A DNA stretch of 14,510 nt from assembly GCA_045649855.1 (NCBI GenBank), contig JAZRQN010000041.1, forward strand, positions 1-14,510. The letters run 5' to 3'. Position numbers and translations under genes: made by a program. Under the pieces are notes generated by a model that did no database searches, had not been told where the DNA came from, and saw nothing but the letters and a program-made list of their open reading frames with translations. How positions within the stretch are numbered: position 1 is the first letter of the stretch; each line of letters begins with the position of its first letter. Shown piece by piece: positions 1 to 6,301 of this stretch. The DNA comes from URNF01 sp045649855 (GTDB taxonomy: Bacteria > Bacillota > Clostridia > Oscillospirales > Acutalibacteraceae).

Positions 1-27
1 CAAAACACCACGAAACATCGTCCTTAC
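1..27. repeat. Partial copy of an origin-region repeat, cut by the window edge
   Basis: The first 27 bases begin CAAAACACCAC and closely match 9930-9955, where the same words follow a GCTCGGTTTTG hairpin. About 22 of 27 positions agree if one gap is allowed. The rest of this copy should lie left of the window. No coding function is apparent. The similarity is seen directly; that this is a repeat family is inferred. Confidence 0.45.
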
Positions 28-59
28 AAAAAAACAGAATTTTGTTTCCTCGAGTTTCG

Positions 60-100
60 TTCGAGCGCATTATCGGGCGCTCGGTTTTGGTAAACCAAAA
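60..100. repeat. Double-hairpin repeat, copy A (upstream of oriC)
   Basis: Two hairpins stand back to back: CGAGCGC (62-68) pairs with GCGCTCG (77-83), and TTTTGG (85-90) pairs with CCAAAA (95-100) around a TAAA loop. The same arrangement recurs at 9895-9934 with different loops and some changed stem bases. It could be the 3' end of the transcription unit to the left (probably dnaA), but no U-tract follows the first hairpin and the second is followed only by AACCTTTCTTTTTT. Confidence 0.5.
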
Positions 101-328
101 AACCTTTCTTTTTTCCACAATTTCACAGGTATATTTTGAAAAATACGGTTTCCACAGACTTTTTTGAAATTTACCCAAGGTTTTCACAGCGTATACACCG
201 TTCATTCACAACGCGTTGTGGAAAAGTGTCGAATCGGCGGCAGATCTTTTCACGGGTTATTCACAAACTTTCCTCTTTTTATACACAGCCGTGTTGAAAA
301 GGAACATTCCATTTTACTTTTCCAATTT

Positions 329-337
329 TTATCCACA
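329..337 (+). promoter_or_regulatory. Perfect DnaA box TTATCCACA
   Basis: This is the only site in the origin that matches the 9-base DnaA consensus exactly, so it is likely a high-affinity site. It lies 57 bp upstream of the two boxes next to the unwinding element. Confidence 0.85.
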
Positions 338-393
338 GAGTTTCCAAAACGGAAAAGAGAAGGAAATCCCTTGAAAGACAAAGGCTCCCACGG

Positions 394-446
394 TTTTCCA
401 CACTTTCCACCGCCCCTACTACTACTGCTAAATTAAAGAAGTTATA
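394..446 (+). promoter_or_regulatory. Basal unwinding module: paired DnaA boxes, GC-rich patch, DnaA-trios, AT-rich DNA
   Basis: In order: DnaA box TTTTCCACA (394-402), an abutting weaker box CTTTCCACC (403-411), GC-rich CCACCGCCCC (407-416), then CTA CTA CTA CTG CTA (416-430), and an AT stretch with TATATATA from about 442. Read 3'-5' on the lower strand the triplets are GAT GAT GAT GAC GAT, the DnaA-trio motif that DnaA uses to grip single-stranded DNA in B. subtilis. The fourth trio keeps the central A but ends in C. The spacing matches the known module, so strand opening should start here. Confidence 0.85.
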
Positions 447-496
447 TATATCTATTTCATTTGTATTATGACTTTTCAACCGAAAGGATGATCGTT

Positions 497-1600
497 ATGC
501 AATTTCAATGTGCTCTCGAAGATCTGATTTCTGCCGTTTCCAACGTGCAACGTGCGGTTGCCGCAAAAAGTGCCATTCCTGCATTGGAAGGTATCTTGCT
601 GCGCACCACGCCGTCTGCTTTATTCCTGGCAGGCTTTGACATGGATCTGGGTATCACCACCACCATTCCTGCTTCTGTGAAAGAACCGGGCGAAATCGTG
701 CTGTCTTCCAAACTGTTTGGCGACATCGTCAGAAAAATGCCGGGTGAAACGGTGATGATGGCAAGCGATGACAAAGGCAACACTATTATCAAAAGTGATG
801 TTACCAGTTTTACCATCACCGGTATTTCTGCTGCGGACTATCCCGAACTGCCCTCGGTCAACGACGGCGTTGGATTTACCCTGTCCCAGCTCACTTTGAA
901 GAGTATGATCAGACAAACGCTGTTTGCGGTGGCAGGTCCCAATGATCCCAGACCGATCTACAGCGGTACGAAATTTGAACTGACCCCCGGTAACCTGAAA
1001 TTGGTTTCGGTGGACGGTTTCCGTCTGGCTATCAGAAGCGAAGCAATCGCCTCTGAAGAATCCATTGAATTCGTCGTTCCCGGCAAAACTTTGCAGGAAG
1101 TATTAAAACTGCTCGGTGAAGAAGAAGAAACCGTATCGTTTGCTGTCGGCAGACGCCACGTTGTGATGTCCATCAAAGGATATGCGGTGATTTCCCGTTT
1201 GCTGGACGGTGAATTTATGTCCTATCAGCGCACCATTCCGCAGGAAATCAAAACGACAGTGTTTGCCAACACCAGAACTTTGATGAATGCGGTGGATCGT
1301 GCGTCGCTGGTGATCAACGATCGTCTGAAATCGCCTTTGGTTTGCGATTTCCGCGATGATATGGTGAGAATTTCCTGTTCCACGCCTCTTGGCAGTGCAT
1401 CTGACAGCGTGGATGTGAAAATTGACGGCGATGAAGGACAAATGGGCTTTAACAGCCGCTTCCTTCTGGACGCGCTCAAAAACAGCGAAACGGATGAAAT
1501 TCGCATTGAACTCAACGGTCCGCTGTCCCCGATGAAAATATTGCCTGCCGAGGGCGATTCTTTCTTGTTCCTCGTTCTGCCCGTGAGGTTGAAAAAATGA
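497..1600 (+). CDS. dnaN: DNA polymerase III subunit beta (sliding clamp)
   Basis: This encodes the ring-shaped clamp that encircles DNA and tethers the replicative polymerase, and also docks mismatch repair and other clamp-binding proteins. The protein is 367 residues, the usual length for three clamp domains. It begins MQFQCALEDLISAVSNVQRA and ends SFLFLVLPVRLKK, matching the conserved clamp N- and C-termini; PNDPRPIYSG is the typical start of the second domain. ATG 497 is chosen because AAAGGA (483-488) stands at proper distance; ATG 488 overlaps that site and TTG 461 lies in the origin. Its stop overlaps the next ATG by 4 bases, so translation is probably coupled. The gene directly follows oriC, as in B. 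subtilis. Confidence 0.97.
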   Translation: MQFQCALEDLISAVSNVQRAVAAKSAIPALEGILLRTTPSALFLAGFDMDLGITTTIPASVKEPGEIVLSSKLFGDIVRKMPGETVMMASDDKGNTIIKSDVTSFTITGISAADYPELPSVNDGVGFTLSQLTLKSMIRQTLFAVAGPNDPRPIYSGTKFELTPGNLKLVSVDGFRLAIRSEAIASEESIEFVVPGKTLQEVLKLLGEEEETVSFAVGRRHVVMSIKGYAVISRLLDGEFMSYQRTIPQEIKTTVFANTRTLMNAVDRASLVINDRLKSPLVCDFRDDMVRISCSTPLGSASDSVDVKIDGDEGQMGFNSRFLLDALKNSETDEIRIELNGPLSPMKILPAEGDSFLFLVLPVRLKK

Positions 1601-1815
1601 GAGAAACGGTAAAAATTGAAACGCCTTTTATCCGATTGGATGATATTTTGAAACTGACGGGTGTCGTGGGCACGGGCGGTCAGGCAAAAGTGATGATCCA
1701 AAGCGGTGTGATTTTGGTGAATGGGGAAGTGTGCCCCATGCGCGGTAAAAAACTCCGTCCCGGTGATGTGGTTTCTGTGCCGGATGAAGGGAAAGAGATC
1801 GAAATTGCGGATTGA
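1597..1815 (+). CDS. rlbA: S4-domain RNA-binding protein, YaaA/RlbA family
   Basis: This is a 72-residue protein made almost entirely of one S4 RNA-binding domain. The diagnostic stretch is LDDILKLTGVVGTGGQAKVMIQSGVILVNGEV (about residues 12-43), followed by RGKKLRPGDVV. S4 domains bind structured RNA. The B. subtilis homologue between dnaN and recF (YaaA/RlbA) is tied to ribosome assembly, but its exact reaction is not settled. The ATG overlaps the dnaN stop (ATGA) and the stop overlaps the recF start, so it is translated as the middle of a coupled trio. Length and position match the family. The family call is firm and the function less so. Confidence 0.88.
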   Translation: MRETVKIETPFIRLDDILKLTGVVGTGGQAKVMIQSGVILVNGEVCPMRGKKLRPGDVVSVPDEGKEIEIAD

Positions 1816-2914
1816 GAAACTCACCCTTTCAGGGTTTCGCAATATCGCAGCGGGAGAACTGAACCTGTCTCCCGGTGTCAATATTTTATATGGTGATAAC
1901 GCACAGGGAAAAACCAATCTGTTGGAAGCGTGTTGGTTATTTACCGGCGGCAAAAGTTTTCGCGGTGCAAAAGATAGTGAAATGGTCGCATTCGGAAGCG
2001 AAAAAGCGGTGCTGACCATGGATTTTGAAGCGTTTGAACGCAAACAAACTGCGACTATCAGCATTGCCAAACGGCGCACGCTGGAAATCAACGGAATTGC
2101 ACAAAAATCCCCCACTGCTATCACCGGCAGATTTCACGCGGTGGTGTTTTGTCCCGCACATCTGCGTCTCATTTCGGGTGCGCCCGAAGAACGCAGAAAG
2201 TTTGTGGACAGCGCATACTGCCAACTCCGCCCTGCATACATTCACGTGCTGTCCGAGCACGCGCGTATTTTGACCCAGCGCAACGCACTTATCCGCGCGG
2301 TCAAAAACGGCGATATTTCCAGAGCGGACGGATTGGTGCAACTGCCTGTTTGGGATGAACAACTGAGTGTTGCCGCCGCAAAAGTAACGCTCGCACGTGT
2401 GGCGTATCTCAAAAAGATCACCCCCATTGCAAGCAAGATTTATCACGGTCTGTCGGGCGGTAAGGAACAACTGAACGTTTCACTGTTATCCACCGTACAA
2501 AACGCAGAACAAGCGGATGCGATAACTTTACGGGACGGATATTTACAGGCGTTTGCCGCATCTTCGTCCCACGATTTGTCCGCAGGGTTTACCACCGTCG
2601 GTGCGCATCGTGAAGACGTATACATCACCATTGACGGTATTTCCGCAAAAGATTTCGGTTCGCAAGGACAACAGCGTTCCGCTATTTTGGCATTGAAACT
2701 GGCGGAAGCCTCCCTGCTCAAAGACATCACGGGTGAACAACCTGTTGCGCTGTTGGATGACGTGATGAGTGAACTGGACGTGCGCCGACAGGATTATATT
2801 TTAAATCACATTCACGATTGGCAGGTACTCATTACCTGTTGCGATCCTGTCGCCATCGAAAGACAGACAGGCGGAAAGATCATTCAAATACAAAACGGAA
2901 ATATTTTAGTATAA
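1805..2914 (+). CDS. recF: DNA replication/repair protein RecF
   Basis: RecF is an SMC-like ATPase that binds single-strand/double-strand junctions and, with RecO and RecR, loads RecA at gaps. From TTG 1805 the protein is 369 residues, the family's normal size, and begins with the typical LRIEKLTLSGFRNI. The Walker A motif GDNAQGKT is at residues 30-37, the ABC-type signature DFGSQGQQRS starts near 283, and Walker B PVALLDD with the D-loop MSELD is at about 313-323. The frame stays open upstream to ATG 1784 and GTG 1721, but that extension overlaps the S4 gene and adds residues not found in RecF. The TTG start overlaps the S4 stop, and purine-rich AAGGGAAAGAG lies upstream. Confidence 0.95.
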   Translation: MRIEKLTLSGFRNIAAGELNLSPGVNILYGDNAQGKTNLLEACWLFTGGKSFRGAKDSEMVAFGSEKAVLTMDFEAFERKQTATISIAKRRTLEINGIAQKSPTAITGRFHAVVFCPAHLRLISGAPEERRKFVDSAYCQLRPAYIHVLSEHARILTQRNALIRAVKNGDISRADGLVQLPVWDEQLSVAAAKVTLARVAYLKKITPIASKIYHGLSGGKEQLNVSLLSTVQNAEQADAITLRDGYLQAFAASSSHDLSAGFTTVGAHREDVYITIDGISAKDFGSQGQQRSAILALKLAEASLLKDITGEQPVALLDDVMSELDVRRQDYILNHIHDWQVLITCCDPVAIERQTGGKIIQIQNGNILV

Positions 2915-2923
2915 TATACTAAA
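2905..2923. promoter_or_regulatory. Palindrome carrying a perfect -10 box upstream of remB
   Basis: TTTAGTATA-A-TATACTAAA is a 19-base palindrome over the recF stop codon. It contains TATAAT (2910-2915), identical to the sigma-A -10 consensus, 25 bp before the remB ATG. I see no good -35 at 16-18 bp, so this may be a weak or regulated internal promoter for remB-gyrB, or an operator. The symmetry is seen; the function is inferred. Confidence 0.35.
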
Positions 2924-2940
2924 TGTAAAGGATAGATAGT

Positions 2941-3216
2941 ATGTATTTGCATCTTGGGCAGGATACGGTGGTACCGATGAAAGAAATTATCGGTATTTTC
3001 GATATGGATAACACCACCGTTTCCAAAAACACGCGTGATTTTTTGGCAGAAGCACAAAAAAGCGGGAAAGTATTCAACGTTTCCCCGGAACTGCCCAAAA
3101 CGTTTGTGGTATGCAGAGATGCACAGGGAAATGAAACGGTATATATTTCACAGATCTCCGCGGCGACGTTGCGGGGACGGGTTAAAAACGGTCTCATAAA
3201 TACAGGTGAAAGGTAA
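2941..3216 (+). CDS. remB: RemA/RemB-family DNA-binding regulator (DUF370, YaaB)
   Basis: This 91-residue protein begins MYLHLGQDTVVPMKEIIGIFDMDNTT, the hallmark of the RemA/RemB (DUF370) family. Family members are small oligomeric DNA-binding proteins; in B. subtilis RemA activates biofilm matrix genes, and RemB (YaaB) is encoded at this same place between recF and gyrB. AAAGGA (2927-2932) stands 8 bases before the ATG. The stop overlaps the gyrB ribosome binding site, so the two genes are probably cotranscribed. Its target here is unknown, and the matrix role is transferred from B. subtilis only. Confidence 0.88.
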   Translation: MYLHLGQDTVVPMKEIIGIFDMDNTTVSKNTRDFLAEAQKSGKVFNVSPELPKTFVVCRDAQGNETVYISQISAATLRGRVKNGLINTGER

Positions 3217-3226
3217 AGGTAGAGAG

Positions 3227-5191
3227 ATGGCTACGGAAATGGAATTGGATCAGGAACTCGAAATGCAGATGACCAAAGCGGAAGATACGGCGTATGACGC
3301 CAGTCAAATTCAGGTTTTGGAAGGTTTGGAAGCGGTCAGAAAGCGTCCCGGTATGTACATCGGCTCCACCGGTCCGAGGGGTTTGCACCATTTGGTGTAT
3401 GAAATTGTGGATAACTCTATCGACGAGGCGTTGGCAGGTTATTGTACCTATATCGAAGTGGACATTCTGCCGGATAATATCATCCAGGTGCGCGATAACG
3501 GCCGCGGTATCCCCGTTGATATCAATGAAAAACTGGGTCTGCCTGCCGTAACGGTGGTTCTCACCGTTCTGCACGCAGGCGGTAAGTTCGGCGGCAGCGG
3601 TTATAAAGTGTCGGGCGGTCTGCACGGCGTTGGTTCTTCTGTTGTAAACGCATTGTCCGAATGGCTGGAAGTGGAAATTTCCAGAGACGGCAAGGTGCAC
3701 GCACAGCGTTTCAAACGCGGTACGCCCGAAAATGATCTGACCGTGATCGGCACTTCTGAAGAAAATGGTACGCTCATTCGTTTCAAAGCGGATGCGGAAA
3801 TCTTTTCGGAAACCACCGAATACGAATTCGAAGTTCTGCAAAAACGTCTGCGTGAACAGGCGTTCCTCAATGCAGGTCTCAAAATCACCCTGTCCGATCT
3901 GCGCGATCCTGCAAACGTGATTTCGGAAGAATATTGCTATGAGGGCGGTATTTCCTCCTTCGTCGACTTCTTGAACAAGGTGCGCGGAAACGTGCCGCTT
4001 CACGAAGAAGTGGTGCATATGTCCATTGCACAGGGTGATTCCATCGCAGAGGTGGCTTTCCAGTATACAGATAGTTATAATGAGACTATTATATCCTTTG
4101 CGAATAATATTCATACGGTGGATGGCGGTACACACGAGGATTCGTTCAAGAAAGCCATCACCAGAATTTTGAACGATTATGCCTATCGGTATAAAATGCT
4201 CAAAGACGGCGACGCAAAACTCAAAGGCGATGACGTGCGTGAGGGTATCACGGCGGTTATCAGCGTGAAGTTGACCGAAGCGCAGTTTGAGGGTCAGACC
4301 AAGGCAAAACTCGGCAATACCTCGATGGGTACGTTGGTCAACACCCTGCTGAATGAAAAACTGGTGCCGTTCCTGGACGAAAATCCGCAGGTCGGCAAAA
4401 CGGTGCTTGAAAAATGTATCAACGCGGCTCGTGCACGTGAAGCGGCGCAAAAAGCCCGTGAAAATGCACGCAATAATAAGAAATTGTCCGCAACCCGTAT
4501 GCCTGAAAAACTGGCTGACTGTATCTGGAACGACCCTGACCGTACCGAACTGTACATCGTCGAGGGTGATTCCGCAGGCGGTTCTGCCATTCAGGGTCGC
4601 GATCGCAACTATCAGGCGATTTTGCCGCTTTGGGGTAAAATGCTCAACGTGGAAAAAGCGCGTATCGACAAGGTGTACTCCAACGAGAAACTGTTGCCGG
4701 TCGTGGTAGCGCTCGGTTGCGGTATCGGTGAGGAATTTGATATTTCCAAACTCCGTTACGGCAAAATTATCATCATGGCGGATGCTGACGTGGACGGTTC
4801 TCACATCAGAACCTTGTTGCTCACCTTCTTCTTCCGCTATATGCGGCCGTTGGTGGACGGCGGACACGTGTACATCGCACAGCCGCCGCTGTACAAGGTT
4901 TCCAAAGGTAAACAGGTGCGGTATGCGTTCTCGGATGAGGAGCGCGATGCATATATTGCGGAACTGGGCGGCAATGCTGACATCCAGCGCTATAAAGGTC
5001 TCGGTGAAATGGATCCCGAGCAGTTGTGGGAGACCACCATGGATCCCAACTTCCGCACCATGCTGAAAGTCAATCTTTCGGATGCCATTGCGGCGGATGA
5101 AACCTTCTCCATTTTGATGGGCGATAAGGTAGAACCGCGTAAAGAATTCATTGAGAAGAACGCACAGTACGTGCAAAATCTGGATATTTAA
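3227..5191 (+). CDS. gyrB: DNA gyrase subunit B
   Basis: This is the ATPase and TOPRIM subunit of gyrase, which with GyrA adds negative supercoils ahead of and behind the fork. The product is 654 residues. GHKL ATPase features are E59-x-x-x-N63 in YEIVDNSIDEALAG, DNGRGIPVD (90-98), GLHGVGSS (131-138) and the transducer lysine in QTKAKLGN (357-364). TOPRIM residues are EGDSAGGSA (E446) and DADVDG (D519, D521, D523). The C-terminus RKEFIEKNAQYVQNLDI is typical. ATG 3227 is chosen because AAAGGT (3215-3220) precedes it; GTG 3206 lies inside remB and lacks a site. An unusual feature is tryptophan 469 (LPLWGK), where E. coli has K447, a quinolone-resistance position. Confidence 0.97.
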   Translation: MATEMELDQELEMQMTKAEDTAYDASQIQVLEGLEAVRKRPGMYIGSTGPRGLHHLVYEIVDNSIDEALAGYCTYIEVDILPDNIIQVRDNGRGIPVDINEKLGLPAVTVVLTVLHAGGKFGGSGYKVSGGLHGVGSSVVNALSEWLEVEISRDGKVHAQRFKRGTPENDLTVIGTSEENGTLIRFKADAEIFSETTEYEFEVLQKRLREQAFLNAGLKITLSDLRDPANVISEEYCYEGGISSFVDFLNKVRGNVPLHEEVVHMSIAQGDSIAEVAFQYTDSYNETIISFANNIHTVDGGTHEDSFKKAITRILNDYAYRYKMLKDGDAKLKGDDVREGITAVISVKLTEAQFEGQTKAKLGNTSMGTLVNTLLNEKLVPFLDENPQVGKTVLEKCINAARAREAAQKARENARNNKKLSATRMPEKLADCIWNDPDRTELYIVEGDSAGGSAIQGRDRNYQAILPLWGKMLNVEKARIDKVYSNEKLLPVVVALGCGIGEEFDISKLRYGKIIIMADADVDGSHIRTLLLTFFFRYMRPLVDGGHVYIAQPPLYKVSKGKQVRYAFSDEERDAYIAELGGNADIQRYKGLGEMDPEQLWETTMDPNFRTMLKVNLSDAIAADETFSILMGDKVEPRKEFIEKNAQYVQNLDI

Positions 5192-5194
5192 TCT

Positions 5195-6298
5195 ATGGAA
5201 CAACAAAACGTAAACGAGCTGTCCTTTGCGGTGGATCTGACAAAGGAAGAATATATGCAATATTACAAAGTGCTCACCCGTTACAGCGCGGCGGCGCCCA
5301 TGCAAAGGATCGGTTTGATCATTGTGGCGGCGCTCACCGTGTTCGGTGGGGCGGTAACCTACCAAGACGGCGGTTTTTCTGCGTTGTTTACGCCGGATTC
5401 ATTGCTGTTATTCATCCCTGCGGTGCTGTTGCTCATATACAATCTGTGTGTGATGCCGTATTTTCGTAAACGGCAGGCAGACCGCGGATACGAAACGGCG
5501 GTGGCAGGCGGACAGATCTTTGCAGGAACGGTAACCATCAATCGTGAAAAGATCACCAAAATCACCCCGTCGGGTACGTTTACCATCTATTTTTCCGATC
5601 GCACGCTGTTTCACGAGCAAAACGATATGCAGATGTTTGTGAACACGCAGGGAAGAGGCATTATCCTGCCTGCTCGCTGTATGACCAAAGAATTGGCGGA
5701 CGGTGTGAGAAACATTGCGTTTTCCGCTTTGCCGCCTGCGTTTTGCAAGGTGCGTGAGCAGATGTTGTGTCAGCGTGAGACGCCCATGGAGATTGAAAAG
5801 CCTGAAGAGGCGGCACCGTCGCTGTTTCAGACGGTGGTTACCTACAATGAAGCGGAGCAGACGTACATTATTCAGGAAATTACCAACCGAAAACTTCGCA
5901 GAAGCATCATTCCAAACAGCATTTTGAGTTTTTTGTTGGCACTGCTGTTCGGAATGGGACAATCCCGTACCACTGTGTTGGCTATTTTCGTGATTGCACA
6001 CGTGGCATTGACCTTGCTTGGCTATTTCAGAAACAAACGCGGCACAAAATGGATCGTTTCGGAAGAAAATTTCCGTTTTGATTGCAAAATCACCGAAAAG
6101 GCGGTGATTGCGGACGGCGGCGCACGCCGTGGCGTGTACAACGTGCCATGGAAAGACGTTGAACACGTGTATGAGAGCGATCTGTTTGTAGAAATTTGTT
6201 CGAAATATCATTCTATTCATATTCCCAAACGCTTGATTGCAGACATAGACAGTTTCGGCAGGTTGATGGACACCTGTCGAAAAGAAAGGAACCGATAA
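5195..6298 (+). CDS. Membrane protein with two YcxB-like units
   Basis: This 367-residue protein is of unknown function, encoded between gyrB and gyrA. It reads as two similar halves. Each has an N-terminal segment, a pair of membrane helices (about 38-56 and 69-88; about 238-256 and 259-277) and a C-terminal soluble domain. The second half contains VPWKDVEHVYESDLFVEI and IHIPKRLI (317-348), closely matching the YcxB-like C-terminal pattern W-x-D-I...E...IPKR. The first half carries ITKITPSGTFTIYF and IILPARCMTKE (120-166), a more diverged version. The start lies 3 bases after the gyrB stop with no clear ribosome binding site, so translation is probably coupled to gyrB. The family call rests on recalled motifs; no enzymatic residues are evident. 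Confidence 0.75.
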   Translation: MEQQNVNELSFAVDLTKEEYMQYYKVLTRYSAAAPMQRIGLIIVAALTVFGGAVTYQDGGFSALFTPDSLLLFIPAVLLLIYNLCVMPYFRKRQADRGYETAVAGGQIFAGTVTINREKITKITPSGTFTIYFSDRTLFHEQNDMQMFVNTQGRGIILPARCMTKELADGVRNIAFSALPPAFCKVREQMLCQRETPMEIEKPEEAAPSLFQTVVTYNEAEQTYIIQEITNRKLRRSIIPNSILSFLLALLFGMGQSRTTVLAIFVIAHVALTLLGYFRNKRGTKWIVSEENFRFDCKITEKAVIADGGARRGVYNVPWKDVEHVYESDLFVEICSKYHSIHIPKRLIADIDSFGRLMDTCRKERNR

Positions 6299-6301
6299 AC
6301 T

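Larger units (their letters stand above)
101..460 (+). other. oriC: Chromosomal replication origin (oriC)
   Basis: This gene-free stretch directly upstream of dnaN is full of 9-mers close to the DnaA box TTATCCACA. There is one perfect match at 329-337. One-mismatch sites lie at 111-119, 217-225 (reverse), 257-265, 279-287 and 394-402, and weaker ones at 148-156, 202-210 and 403-411. It ends in a GC-rich patch, DnaA-trios and AT-rich DNA, the order known from the Bacillus subtilis dnaA-dnaN intergenic origin. A 90-codon open frame at 164-436 runs through the boxes, has no ribosome binding site or family resemblance, and is not a gene. dnaA itself is expected just left of the window but is not visible. 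Confidence 0.9.

Noticed and set aside
164..436. 90-codon open frame upstream of dnaN
   Set aside because: It runs through the DnaA boxes and trios of the origin, has no ribosome binding site and resembles no protein family.
1721..1804. Upstream extension of recF to GTG 1721 or ATG 1784
   Set aside because: It overlaps the S4-domain gene in another frame and adds residues absent from RecF; TTG 1805 gives the conserved N-terminus and normal length.
4429..4444. CACGTG in gyrB as another parS site
   Set aside because: Four of the fixed parS positions disagree. CACGTG words near 2245, 4867, 6000 and 6167 also fail outside the core.
3194..5365. Long antisense open frame of 723 codons opposite gyrB (and similar ones opposite gyrA and other genes)
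   Set aside because: It mirrors the codon pattern of the sense gene, is rich in His, Arg and Phe, has no family resemblance, and the sense frames are certain gyrase genes.
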